Shown piece by piece: positions 46,186 to 57,823 of a DNA stretch of 64,000 nucleotides. Made by a program: the position numbers and the translations under genes. The stretch's first letter is position 1, and each line of letters begins with the position of its first letter. Below the pieces are notes generated by a model that saw only the letters and a program-made list of their open reading frames with translations, was not told where the DNA came from and did no database searches. The stretch is from Propionibacterium sp. GTDB lineage: Bacteria; Actinomycetota; Actinomycetes; Propionibacteriales; Propionibacteriaceae. Where the stretch lies: contig JAAYTZ010000018.1 of the NCBI GenBank assembly GCA_012517965.1, forward strand, positions 62,001-126,000. Direction: 5' to 3'.

Positions 46186-46374
46186 ATGAACCACCCGCTC
46201 CGCCCGGTGGCGGCCGTCTTGGCCGTCGTGCTGGGTGTCGCCCCGCTGACCGGCTGCTCGTCCGACAGCACCGCGAAGGGCTGCCGCGCGTACGCCAGCC
46301 AGCCGCTCAGCCTGGCCATCGTCACCGGCAACCACGAGCCGCCGAGCGGCACGACAGCCCCGAACACCGCCTGA
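46186..46374 (+). CDS. Short lipoprotein-like ORF (possibly truncated)
   Basis: MNHPLRPVAAVLAVVLGVAPLTGCSSDS lipobox; stops after 62 aa. Confidence 0.55.
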   Translation: MNHPLRPVAAVLAVVLGVAPLTGCSSDSTAKGCRAYASQPLSLAIVTGNHEPPSGTTAPNTA

Positions 46375-46433
46375 CGCGCCGCCGCCGCGAGCAGGCGGCC
46401 CGCCGCGCCCCGCTGGCGGGCCGGCGCGACCAG

Positions 46434-46712
46434 TTGCTGGCCGCCATCGAGGCCGCCGGCGCCGACCAGGAGTGGATCGGCGTCGCCCGGCAGTCGCAGT
46501 GGAACCTGATGCTGGCCCGCTGCCACCACCTGCTGGAGCTCGGCAACCGCCGGGCCGCCCGGTACACCCGCGCCCTGACCCGCCGCCTCGGCGGCGTCGT
46601 CTCGACGCCGCGGCTCCAGGCGCCCGTCTGGCTCGCCCAGCTCGACGTGCCCGACCGCGTCGTGGCCCCGTGCGAGCCCGCCCCCGAGAACGCCGCCCCG
46701 GCCGTCGGCTGA
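46434..46712 (+). CDS. Hypothetical protein; start uncertain (TTG 46434, or CTG further upstream)
   Basis: Open frame LLAAIEAAGADQEWIGVARQSQWNLMLARCHHLLELGNRRAARYTRALTRRLGG... Confidence 0.5.
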   Translation: MLAAIEAAGADQEWIGVARQSQWNLMLARCHHLLELGNRRAARYTRALTRRLGGVVSTPRLQAPVWLAQLDVPDRVVAPCEPAPENAAPAVG

Positions 46713-46732
46713 CCCCACGAGAGGAATCGACC

Positions 46733-47242
46733 ATGCCCAAGAAGCCCAGCACCCCGAGCCCGAAGCCGCCCGCCGGCTGGTGGGAGCGGCTGACCAACCG
46801 CCGGCCCACCACCTTCATCCCCGGCTACGACGCCATCGCCCCGTTCGACTACCCGCGGCCCGACCGGGAGGCCGTGTGGGCCGACCTCCAGGCCGAGATC
46901 GACGACCTCGCCGCCCGGAAGGCTTTCGACGAGGCACACCCCTTCCTGGTCGACGACCTGATCGCGGCCCGGATCGACCACTGGCGCCGGATCGTCGCCG
47001 CCCACCGCGCCGAGCGGCTGTCGATCCTGGAGGCCCTCGAGGCGCAGGGCACCTGGCACCAGACGAGGCTGCGGCGCCGGTTGGCGACCGTCCGGCGCGC
47101 CCACTGGCAGGCCGTCTCGACCCAGGGCACCACCTGGACGTCGCTGACGGGCCTGCCCAGCGAAGCGCCGGCGGCGTCCACCGGCGCCCAGGCCGGGCCG
47201 TGGGCGTCCGACGGGGTCACCCCGCTGCACCGGGCGAGCTGA
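46733..47242 (+). CDS. Hypothetical protein
   Basis: MPKKPSTPSPKPPAGWWERLTNRRPTTFIPGYDAIAPFDYPRPDREAVWADLQAEIDDLAARK...; RBS GAGAGGAAT. Confidence 0.65.
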   Translation: MPKKPSTPSPKPPAGWWERLTNRRPTTFIPGYDAIAPFDYPRPDREAVWADLQAEIDDLAARKAFDEAHPFLVDDLIAARIDHWRRIVAAHRAERLSILEALEAQGTWHQTRLRRRLATVRRAHWQAVSTQGTTWTSLTGLPSEAPAASTGAQAGPWASDGVTPLHRAS

Positions 47243-47249
47243 GCCGGCC

Positions 47250-48036
47250 GTGACCGCCCCCACTCCGCAGACGCGGACGATCTACCGCGCCGGGCTGCCC
47301 TTCGACCCGTTCCCGGGTCCGGGCGCCCGGCGCGGGCCGGCGCTGCCCCCGTGGCTCCGGCGACTGCTGCTGGTGCCGCTGCTGCTGGCGCTGCTCGCGC
47401 TCCCCGCCTGGCTGCTGCTGCGACCGCCCGCCGCCCTCGACGAGGCGTGGCTGGCGGGTGCCCGCGGGCCCGGCTGCCTGCGGCTGGTGATCGCGTCGGA
47501 CCTGTCCGGCTCGATGGCCGAGCTGCAGGAGCCCCGCGACCGCGCCGTCGCGCAGCTGCTCGGCTGGGCGCCGGCCAACCTGCGCGCGAACGACGAACTC
47601 GCGCTCGTCTCGTTCGCCGGCGACGCCCGGACGAACCTCGCCCCCACGCCCGTGGACCGGCTCACCACCCCGAGCCCGGACGCCCCGGGCGCGAACAGCA
47701 CCCGGCTCACCCCCCCTGCTGGGCGCCGTGCGGGCCTTCCCCGACACGCGGTGCCGCACGGCCCTGCTGATCCTCGGCGACGGTGTCTTCGAGGACCTGC
47801 CGGGCAGCGAGGCGGACGCCACGGCGTCCCTGTTCGCCGCGGGCGTCGACGAGATCGCGCTGCTGGTCCCGGGCCAGACCGAGGTCGGCCCGGCCTGGCG
47901 TGCGCGCTACCCCTCGGCCCCGCCGCGGGTCTTCGACGGCCGCGACCCGGACGCCACCGGCCTCGCGATCGCCGAGCAGCTGGCCCGGTTCACCGGCCAG
48001 CAGCTGACCCGCCGCGACCCCACCACCACCGCCTGA
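47250..48036 (+). pseudogene. vWA-domain membrane protein split by a frameshift at a C7 run (47710-47716)
   Basis: Frame 1: TM + LRLVIASDLSGSM...LALVSFAGDA...STRLTP; frame 2: LLGAVRAFPDTRCRTALLILGDGVFEDLPGSEADATASLFAAGVDEIALLVPG. Removing one C joins the frames. Confidence 0.75.
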
Positions 48037-48058
48037 CCCCCCACTGAACGGAGCAACC

Positions 48059-48823
48059 ATGTCCCTCGTCACCACCACCGTCGCCCCCGCGCCCGCCGCC
48101 CCCGCCCCGCAGCGGGGCGAGGCCGGGCCCTACTTCCCGCTCGTCGCGTTCGCGGCGCTGCTCGTCGGCGTCGTCGTCATGTCGGCGGACGTGCTGCTCG
48201 GCAAGTCCCTGCTCGACAAGCTCGTCAACGGCGAGGAATGGCAGTCGTACCTGATCGCCGGCGCGTTCGCCCTGGCCAGCGCCCTGGGCGCCATCGGGGC
48301 GGGCTCGGCGCTGCGCCACCGGCGCCGGGTCTGGGCCGGGCTCTTCCTCGCCTTCTGGGCCATCGTCGGGGTCGCCCTGGCCGTCCTGCGCCGGTTCACT
48401 TACGAGATCATGGACGACCCCGACAGCGCCAACCGCGACCTCGTCGTGGCGCTGGTCATGCTCGGCGTCTACCTGCTGGCCGGGCTCGACGTGATCTACC
48501 AGTCGACGAAGCTGTCCGACCAGCGCTACTTCGCCCTGTGGCGCAGCGGCCGCCAGTGGCGCGCCGCCGAGCGGCGGCTCGCCAAGCTGGAGCCCGAACT
48601 GGAGCGCACCGACGAGACCCTGGCCCGGCTGGCCCGCGACAAGGACCGCCTCGAGGCCGAGGTCGCCGAGGAGAACGGCCGGCTCGACGCCCTGGCGCGC
48701 GAACTGCGGGCCAAGGCCCGCCTGCGCATCGCCTACCACCTCGGCGACCCGGCGGCCACGTCCCTGGTGGGCTCCGAAGGGCGGGGCCCCGATCCGGACG
48801 CCGCCCGGCCGGCCGCCAACTGA
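48059..48823 (+). CDS. TM plus coiled-coil protein
   Basis: Four hydrophobic segments then RRLAKLEPELERTDETLARLARDKDRLEAEVAEENGRLDALARELRAKARL. Confidence 0.7.
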   Translation: MSLVTTTVAPAPAAPAPQRGEAGPYFPLVAFAALLVGVVVMSADVLLGKSLLDKLVNGEEWQSYLIAGAFALASALGAIGAGSALRHRRRVWAGLFLAFWAIVGVALAVLRRFTYEIMDDPDSANRDLVVALVMLGVYLLAGLDVIYQSTKLSDQRYFALWRSGRQWRAAERRLAKLEPELERTDETLARLARDKDRLEAEVAEENGRLDALARELRAKARLRIAYHLGDPAATSLVGSEGRGPDPDAARPAAN

Positions 48824-48833
48824 TCGCAGTTCT

Positions 48834-48872
48834 CTGGACGCCCCCGGCGCGAGCCGCGCCCGGGGCGTCCAG
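48834..48872. terminator. Hairpin with GGACGCC/GGCGTCC arms
   Basis: CTGGACGCCCCCGGCGCG-AGC-CGCGCCCGGGGCGTCCAG, 18-bp stem with one mismatch. Confidence 0.85.
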
Positions 48873-48908
48873 GGGCTGGATCGCCGGACTCCCCCGCGCG
48901 GCTACGGC

Positions 48909-49934
48909 ATGATGCGTCGCAGGGTTTCTGGGGGGAGCAGCAACGTGGACGCAGCGGTGAGGGCCAAGGCCTTCGAGGATGTCCAGGAGTTCTTCCGGGA
49001 GCACAAGGCGGAGTTGATCGCGGCCTGCCGCCGGCGGACCAATTTCGACCCCGAGGATCTGCTCATGAAGGTGGCGTCCAAGATCCTGGCGATGCTGGGG
49101 CGCTGCCGGACCGAGGACGAACTCGAAGTGGTCCGTCTGAAGGCCCTCGACATCAGGAATTGGCACGTAGGACTTCGCAACGCCGCCATCGACGAGTCGC
49201 GCAAGCCGATTGTCGACGCCAGGTCGCTGCACTCCGCTGAGCCCGCCGACCCGGTGCCCCGTGAAGCGATCGCGAACATCGAGGCCGCGTTGCGCACGCA
49301 CGCCATCGCCAACGCCGTGCGCGTTCTCGTCGGTCGTCACCGGCGTTACCCCGGGCCGGTGAACCAGCGCGAACACCCTCAGCTCACCGCCCGCCAGTGG
49401 GAGGTGCTTCAGGCCATGAACGCCCTGCCCGCCGAGAGGCGCGAGCGCGGGTTCCAGACGGCCATCGCGAAGGAGCTCGGCGTCAGCCGGGCAACGGTCA
49501 GCGAGCACCTGCTCACGATCCGGTCGATGCTCCTGTTGACGCGGTACCTCGCCGGCGTACTGGCCGCCCCGAAGACCCTGCTGCACGCGGCGGCCATCGA
49601 CGCCGTCCTGGACGCGTACGAGGAGTGGCTGGAACCACGCCCTTCACCTGACACCGGCCTGACGGTCACGCTGCTGGCGCACTCGGTCGAACACTCCGAG
49701 ATCGACGGGACCCGGGCCCGGCTCGACTTACGGTCCGAGAATCTGCCCGGCCTCACAGCCGCATCGCTGGCCCGGCTTCTTCCGAGGCTGCTTCCCGCCG
49801 ACGCGAAGGAGCGGCTCCACGCCGTCCACGCTCTCGAAGGCGACTTGGCCGCCGCTGCCGGCAATCCCCAGCCCAACTGCGTGGCCTGCTGCCCGCAGCA
49901 CAACCCCACACCCGACCGTACGACGGAGTTCTGA
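48909..49934 (+). CDS. ECF-like sigma factor / HTH protein with C-terminal extension
   Basis: DPEDLLMKVASKILAML (sigma2-like) and LTARQWEVLQAMNALPAERRERGFQTAIAKELGVSRATVSEHLL (sigma4-like HTH); alternative GTG start at 48945 has a better RBS. Confidence 0.6.
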   Translation: MMRRRVSGGSSNVDAAVRAKAFEDVQEFFREHKAELIAACRRRTNFDPEDLLMKVASKILAMLGRCRTEDELEVVRLKALDIRNWHVGLRNAAIDESRKPIVDARSLHSAEPADPVPREAIANIEAALRTHAIANAVRVLVGRHRRYPGPVNQREHPQLTARQWEVLQAMNALPAERRERGFQTAIAKELGVSRATVSEHLLTIRSMLLLTRYLAGVLAAPKTLLHAAAIDAVLDAYEEWLEPRPSPDTGLTVTLLAHSVEHSEIDGTRARLDLRSENLPGLTAASLARLLPRLLPADAKERLHAVHALEGDLAAAAGNPQPNCVACCPQHNPTPDRTTEF

Positions 49935-49935
49935 C

Positions 49936-50640
49936 ATGAACGACGACTTCACTCTCGAGCCCGAACTCCAGGACGACCCCGACGACTTCGCCGACCTCGG
50001 ACCCGACCTCCCCCTGCTCTTCGAGGCGGCCGCGGTCGCAGGCCGCTACGAGCGCGGCGTCCTGCCCGGCAACGACCCCATCGAGATCCTCACCGGCCTC
50101 TACCTCGGTCTCACCGAGGCCCAGCTGGACGCCGTCGAGGCCGACCAGCGACTGCGCGACCTGATCCGGCGCCACTGGGACGCCGAAGGCGTCGACGAGA
50201 CCCTGTGGCAGCTCGCCGACCGGGACGACCGACTCGGACGCCGCCACGCCGCCCTGCTGGCCGGCTGCGGGTACCACCGCTTGACGGCCGACCTGGACGC
50301 CGAGGTGGAGGAGCTGCTCTGGCTGGTCCTGGCCGGCGCGCCGCAGGCCGTGGCGACCAAGGGCGACGAGGTCGCCGACACCACCCGCTGGACGTTCCGC
50401 AGCGAGCCCCTCCGGTGCCTCGTCGCGGTGACGCAGCACGAGGGCGACTACGTGGTGTCGTTCACCCCCGAGCAGGGCGTGCCGGGAACCGGCCGCGTCC
50501 TGGCCCGCTGGAGCGACGGCACCGTCGACGCCGTGGACGCCACCTTCGCCGAGAAGCAACTGGTCAGGGTGCACTTCGCGGCGTCCGGACGCACCCTGAA
50601 CGCCATCGCGATCGCCCTGCCGGGGGACGACGGCGCATGA
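49936..50640 (+). CDS. Hypothetical acidic protein
   Basis: ATG, overlaps the caspase gene by ATGA. Confidence 0.65.
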   Translation: MNDDFTLEPELQDDPDDFADLGPDLPLLFEAAAVAGRYERGVLPGNDPIEILTGLYLGLTEAQLDAVEADQRLRDLIRRHWDAEGVDETLWQLADRDDRLGRRHAALLAGCGYHRLTADLDAEVEELLWLVLAGAPQAVATKGDEVADTTRWTFRSEPLRCLVAVTQHEGDYVVSFTPEQGVPGTGRVLARWSDGTVDAVDATFAEKQLVRVHFAASGRTLNAIAIALPGDDGA

Positions 50641-51599
50641 GCCGGCGAGCGCTCGTGGTGGGCATCGACGGGTACCCGCGGCGTCCGCTGACGACGTGCG
50701 GCAACGACGCCCGCGCGATGGCGGAGCTGCTCTCCCGGAACCACGACGGCAGCCGGAACTGGACCATCGTGGAGTTGGTCGCCCGGCACGCCGAATCGCC
50801 GGTGGTGACCCGCGAGGACCTGCTGCGCGAGCTGGGCGACCTGCTCTCGGCCCCCGACGACGACGTCCTGTTCTACTTCTCGGGGCACGCGATCCGGACG
50901 CCGTGGGGCCCCGAACTCGCCACCCAGGACGGCCTGCTGCCGGGCGACGGGGTCTCGTTCAGCAACCTGTTGACGCTGATCAACACCTCGCCGGCGACCT
51001 CGATCACCGTGATTCTCGACTCCTGCAACTCCGGCGACCTGGGCACCGAGACCCCGGGCGACGGGTTCCGCCTCGGCCACCAGGACCGGGCGATCCTCCG
51101 GGAGAACGTCGCCATCCTGGCGTCCACCAGGGCGGACGCCGACAGCTCGGCCGCCGGCGAGCTGAGCGACTTCACCGGGCTGCTGGTCGACGGGCTCCGC
51201 GGTGGGGCCGCCAACCGGCGCGGACTGGTCACCGCGCTCAGCCTCTACAGCCACGCCTGGACGGCGATGGCCAACGGCCGCACCAAGCCGCAGTTCAAGG
51301 CCAACTGCGCCGTCCTGCCGGTGCTGCGGGAATGCCGGCCCTGGGCCAGCCCGGAGGCGTTCCGGGCGCTGGGGTCGCTGTTCCCGGAACCCGGGACCGA
51401 GCTCGTCGTCGAGCCGTGCTGGCTCGACGAGACCGACGCGCGCCACGACGACTATCTGCTGCTGACCGAGCTGTTCGCCGCGCGGCTCGTCGAGGTCGAC
51501 GATCGGTGGCTCGAGCCGGCGATCGAGCACGGACACCCCGTGCGCCTGTCGCTGGTCGGGCGCTATTACTGGTGGCTGTTCGGGCGCGAAGGTGGGTAG
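50637..51599 (+). CDS. Caspase-family (C14-like) peptidase
   Basis: RALVVGIDGYPRRPLTTCGNDARAMAELL; DVLFYFSGHAI (His); ITVILDSCNSGDL (Cys). Confidence 0.88.
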   Translation: MSRRALVVGIDGYPRRPLTTCGNDARAMAELLSRNHDGSRNWTIVELVARHAESPVVTREDLLRELGDLLSAPDDDVLFYFSGHAIRTPWGPELATQDGLLPGDGVSFSNLLTLINTSPATSITVILDSCNSGDLGTETPGDGFRLGHQDRAILRENVAILASTRADADSSAAGELSDFTGLLVDGLRGGAANRRGLVTALSLYSHAWTAMANGRTKPQFKANCAVLPVLRECRPWASPEAFRALGSLFPEPGTELVVEPCWLDETDARHDDYLLLTELFAARLVEVDDRWLEPAIEHGHPVRLSLVGRYYWWLFGREGG

Positions 51600-51604
51600 C
51601 GTCC

Positions 51605-54246
51605 GTGGCCGCCGCTGACCCCCGGCACCGGCCCTGGGCGTCGGTGCTGGCCCTGAGCGTCGGCGCGCTCGTCACCGCCACGACCGGGTGGCTCCTGTGG
51701 GACCACCTGGGCACGCCGCCGCTCGCGATCCCCTGGCCGGACGCCTCGCTCGCCGTCGTGCTGGTGGTCGCCACCGGCGTCCTGCTGTGGTCCCACTGGA
51801 TGCGCCACCGCGGCGAGACGCTCCGCCCGCAGTTCGGCATCGGCGTCGCGGCCGGGCTCGCCGTCGTCCTGGGGCTCGCCTCCTACGCCCCGTGCGCCAC
51901 CCCCGACCAGTGGCCGGTGGTGCTGATCGGCCTGCTCAACCTGTTCACCGGCCAGGTCGAGTCCTCCCTCATCGGGGAGGCCCCCGCGCTCTGCCGGACG
52001 CACCCGCTGGTCTTCCAGCTGGCCCGGCTGTTCGGCCTGGCGACGTTGCTGTTCTCGGCGCTCGCCGTCCTGGCCACGCTGGTGCGTCCCGTGCTCGACC
52101 GCCTGCGGGCCCGGTTCGCCCGCGTCGTCGACGTCGTGGTCGGGCTGGACGCCACGACGCTTCCGCTGGTCAGGGCGCTGTGCGCCGAGCGGGACGCGCA
52201 CGTCGGGCGTCCCGACTGGTACACCCCCCGGCTGCGCTGGGGCGACCGGCCCTGGGCGAACCCCCGCCCGGTGGTCGTCGTCGTGCACCACGACGACGCC
52301 GACCCCCTGGCGGCCGAGGCGCGGGTCTTCGGCGCGCTGGTGTACGTCGCCGCCCCCACCGACACCGACGCCCTCCGCCCCGTCGTCTTCTTTCGCCCCG
52401 TCCTCTTCTGGCCCTGGCGGGTGGCCGCCCATCGCCTCTACGCCGTGACCGCGTCGCAACGCGACAACATCGCGATCGTCGAGCACGTCCAGCAGATGAT
52501 CGCCGCCCGCCACCCGAGCACCGACACCGGCTGGCTGGCACGCCGGGCCGTGCCGCGGCTCGTCGCCCGGTTCAGCGACACCCGCGACGCCCGGGACTGG
52601 CGGTTGGCGAACGTGTCGTCGGTCGGCTGCCTCGTGGACGCCATCACCCCCGACGGGCTGCTCGCGCGCGCCCTGGTCGATCGGGTCGCCGCGTACGAGG
52701 CGACCGACCTGCTCATCACCGGCGACACCCCGCTGACCGTCGCGATCCTCGACCAGGTCGCCCAGCAACGAGCCTTCCGCCACGAACTCCAGACCAAGCG
52801 TCGGCTCGAGCCCGGCCGGCGCTCGACGCCGGAGGAGGACGCGCTCAACGAGGTCTACCAACTGGGCTTCGACAAGGTCACGATCCTCGCCGACACCGCC
52901 GCCGACCTGTGCGACGAGTGGCGGGCCGACCGCGCCCCCGGCGCTGCGGTCCCCACCCTGCTGGAGCCGACGCCGAGCACCGCCGGCTGGAAGGAAGCGG
53001 TGGGCCGGGCGGCGGCGCGCGGCGGTCGCCCCGTCCTGATCGTCACCGACATGGTGTGCCCCAGGTCAGCGCCCGCGCCATGCGGCTCAGCGACCAGCAC
53101 CCCGACCTGCTCGTGCTGCGGCCCTCCCACAACGTGCAGGGCGTCGAACCGCTCCCGGGTTCGGACGCCGACGACCGCCCCGGCGGCGTCGTCCGGTTCG
53201 GGCCGGCCCTCGTCCTGGACGACCGGGCTCCCGACGACACCTGGACCGTCCTGGCCCGCCAACAACACGAGTGCTACTGCGGCCGCCGAAGGGTGCCCGA
53301 GGAGGACCTGCCGCCCTCCGGCCGGGAGTGGAAACGCGGCCCGGGCGGTCTGCCCGACTTCTTCCGGGAGGACACCCTGCGGCAGCACCGGCATCTGCTG
53401 ATGCTCGTCGAGCGGCACGGCTACCACTGGCGCGTCGCCCGCCTGACCGACCCCGCGCCGACCCTGCCGGAGCCGGTCATCACCGCGGTCGCCAAGGCCG
53501 AACACGAACGCTGGGCGGACTTCCGCCGCAACACCGGTTGGCGCGGGCTGGCCAGAAGCCAGCGGGACAGGGGCGAGGACTGGATCAAGGCGCACAAGAG
53601 GGAGTTGGACCGGCAGCGACGCAACGCGAACCTTGTCCCCTGGGATGATCCGGCTGTGCCAGCGAGCGTCCAAGCCCCCGACGAGGTCACCCAGCAGAGC
53701 CCCGATGCCCCTGCGCAGGAGAGCGAGAAGACCCCCCGCCAGAAGTTGCGTGAGTTCAACGTGCAGATAGACACCGCGATCATCGAGCGTCTGCGCTTGT
53801 GGGGGGTGGAACCCGTGGCCGACCGCTACCGACGCGTCGGGATCGTGACGGCGTCCGAGTTGACCGAGCAGGTCACCTGGACGACCGACCAAGGCGACGA
53901 ACTCACCTCCCAACCCGGCGACTTCTGGGTCGTGGACGCCGCGGGCGCCGGCCGGGGCGTGGCCCGCGCCCGGTTCGCCGACCTCTACGAACCCACCGAC
54001 GTCCCGGGCCGCTACCGGCGCCGGGGCACGGTGACCGCGCGGCGCGTCCGGGCCCGCGAGATCGTGCCCACGCTGGAGGGGCCCGCCGTCGCCGAGCCGG
54101 GCATGTGGGTGCTGACCGACGACCACGGCGACTCCTGGCCGGTCACCGACGACTACCTCAGCCAGCACTACCGCCGGGAGAAGCCCGCACCGGACAGATC
54201 GCGGCCACAGCGGTCCGGCGAGTCCAGTCGGGCGCCGGGCGCCTGA
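51605..54246 (+). pseudogene. TM / Rossmann-like / RyR-domain protein interrupted by a frameshift near 53059-53062
   Basis: Four N-terminal TM segments, VVDVVVGLDATTLPLVRALCAERD, then after the frame change KAEHERWADFRRNTGWRGLARSQRDRGEDWIKAHKRELDRQRRNANLVPWDDP (RyR-like). Adding one C to the C4 run restores DMVCPQVSARAMRLSDQHPDLLVLRPSHNVQG. Confidence 0.7.
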
Positions 54247-54279
54247 TTCAATGACGCCAGCACGTTGGGGGGGGAACCG

Positions 54280-55391
54280 ATGAGCGGACCGAAGGGCGCC
54301 AGCTACCGGGTCGTGTCCGAGGCCGAACTGCGCCGCCGGGCGGCGGAGGCGGCGCGCGCCAGGGTGCGGGCCTGCGCCCAGCAGGTCGAGGAACTGCTGC
54401 TCGTCGCCGGGCACGACGCGGTCAAAGCCGGACGCCGCCCCGCCCTGGCCGCCCGGTCCGACGCCCTCGACGCCCTGGCCGCCGAGGAACGCGCCGGCCA
54501 GGAGTACCTCGAGCGCCTGCGCCAGGTCGTGGCCGAGCGTCGCCGCAGCGCCGCGGCCGCCCACCTCACGGCCGCCCTGGGCACACTCGCCATCGACATC
54601 GACTTCACCGCGACCCACAGCCGCCGGACGCCGACGCCGACGCCGAAACCCGACCAGCGGGCCCGCCTGGACGCCCTCGCGTCCCGCCTGGTCGACGTCG
54701 ACGACGGCGACCTGCCGGCGCTGACGGAGGCGATCCGCGCGGCCGCCGCGGCCCTCGACACCGCGGACGCCGGCCGCGCCGCCCAGATCGTCGCCGCCGT
54801 CCAGCTGCGGGTGTCGGACGCCCTGCACCGGGCCCAGGACCGGGCGGCCCTCGCCGTGCGCCGCGCGGCCCTGGCGCGCGAGTTCGCCGACGTCCCCCCG
54901 GACGACCCGGCGGCCGTGGCGGCGGCCGCGGCGTCCGACGAGCACGGCCTCGCCCGGGCCCGCACCCTGCTGCAGGCGGCCCGCGACCGGCGGCGGCGGG
55001 CGGCCGACCAGGAGTTCGTCGTCGACCGGGCCGTCGACGCCCTGCGGGCGCTCGGCTACCGCGTCGAGGCGCAGCACGGCGGCGGTCTCGACACCCTCGT
55101 CGCCCGCAAGGACGCCTGGCCCCACCACGGGCTGCGGCTGTTCTTCCCCGAGTCCGAGCCCGCTTTCACCACGGTGCCCGAGGCGTACGGCGCGACGGAC
55201 GCCCGCGACGACGCGGCGTTCGAGCGGGCGACCTGCGGCGACGTGGACGCCCTCGTGGCGCGGCTCACGGCCGGCGGCGTCCCGACCGAACTGCGGCTGC
55301 GGCGGGCGCCGGGCACCGTGGCGCTGCGGCGCCTCGGCGACACCCAACAGCAGCCGGCCGCGGCCGTCCCGGCCGAGCGGGAGCGCGCGCT

Positions 55392-55395
<4 letters not shown>
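54280..55395 (+). CDS. Ala/Arg-rich helical/coiled-coil protein
   Basis: MSGPKGASYRVVSEAELRRRAAEAARARVRACAQQVEELL...; stop overlaps next GTG. Confidence 0.7.
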
Positions 55396-57169
<1,774 letters not shown>

Positions 57170-57194
<25 letters not shown>

Positions 57195-57823
57195 CCCTCC
57201 GGGTGGCGCGCGTGCTCGCGCCGGTCACCGTGCTGGGCCCAGGCCGCCGCGTCGCGGTCTGGGTGCAGGGCTGCGCGCTGGCCTGCCCCGGATGCGCGTC
57301 CCGCGACACCTGGGACGCCGCGGCCGGCACGCTCGTGCCGGTCACCGCCCTGGCCGACCGTCTCGCGGACGCCGTCGCCGCCGACGGCCTGGACGGGCTG
57401 ACCCTCACCGGCGGCGAACCCACCGACCAGGCGGCCGCGCTGACCGCGCTCGTCGTGGCCCTGCGCGAGCGGCGCCCCGGCCTCGACGTGCTGCTGTTCA
57501 CCGGCCGCGAGCTGTCCGCCGCCCGGGCGCTGGCTCCCGGCCTGGTGGCCGCGTCGACCTGCGTGGTCGCCGGCCCGTACCGGCGCGACCGCGCCACCCC
57601 GGGGCACCGGCTGCTGGCCACCGCCAACCAGGAACTGCGGATCGCACCGGAGGCGTCCGGCCGGTACGAGGACTGGCTGGCCGAACCGGAGCCGCCGCGG
57701 CTGCAGGTGTTCGCCGAGGGGGACGGGCTCTACCTGGTCGGGCTACCGGCGCCCGGCGACCTGGACCGGTTCCGCCGGGAACTGGGCGAGCGAGGCGTCG
57801 AACTGGAGGGAGTGTCGTGGTGA
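57170..57823 (+). CDS. Radical SAM / 4Fe-4S activase-like protein
   Basis: VWVQGCALACPGCASRDTWD (Cx3Cx2C), LTLTGGEPTDQ. Confidence 0.88.

Noticed and set aside
47710-47716. Programmed ribosomal frameshifting in the vWA gene
   Set aside because: No stimulatory structure or slippery heptamer pattern could be supported; indel, error or phase variation is simpler.
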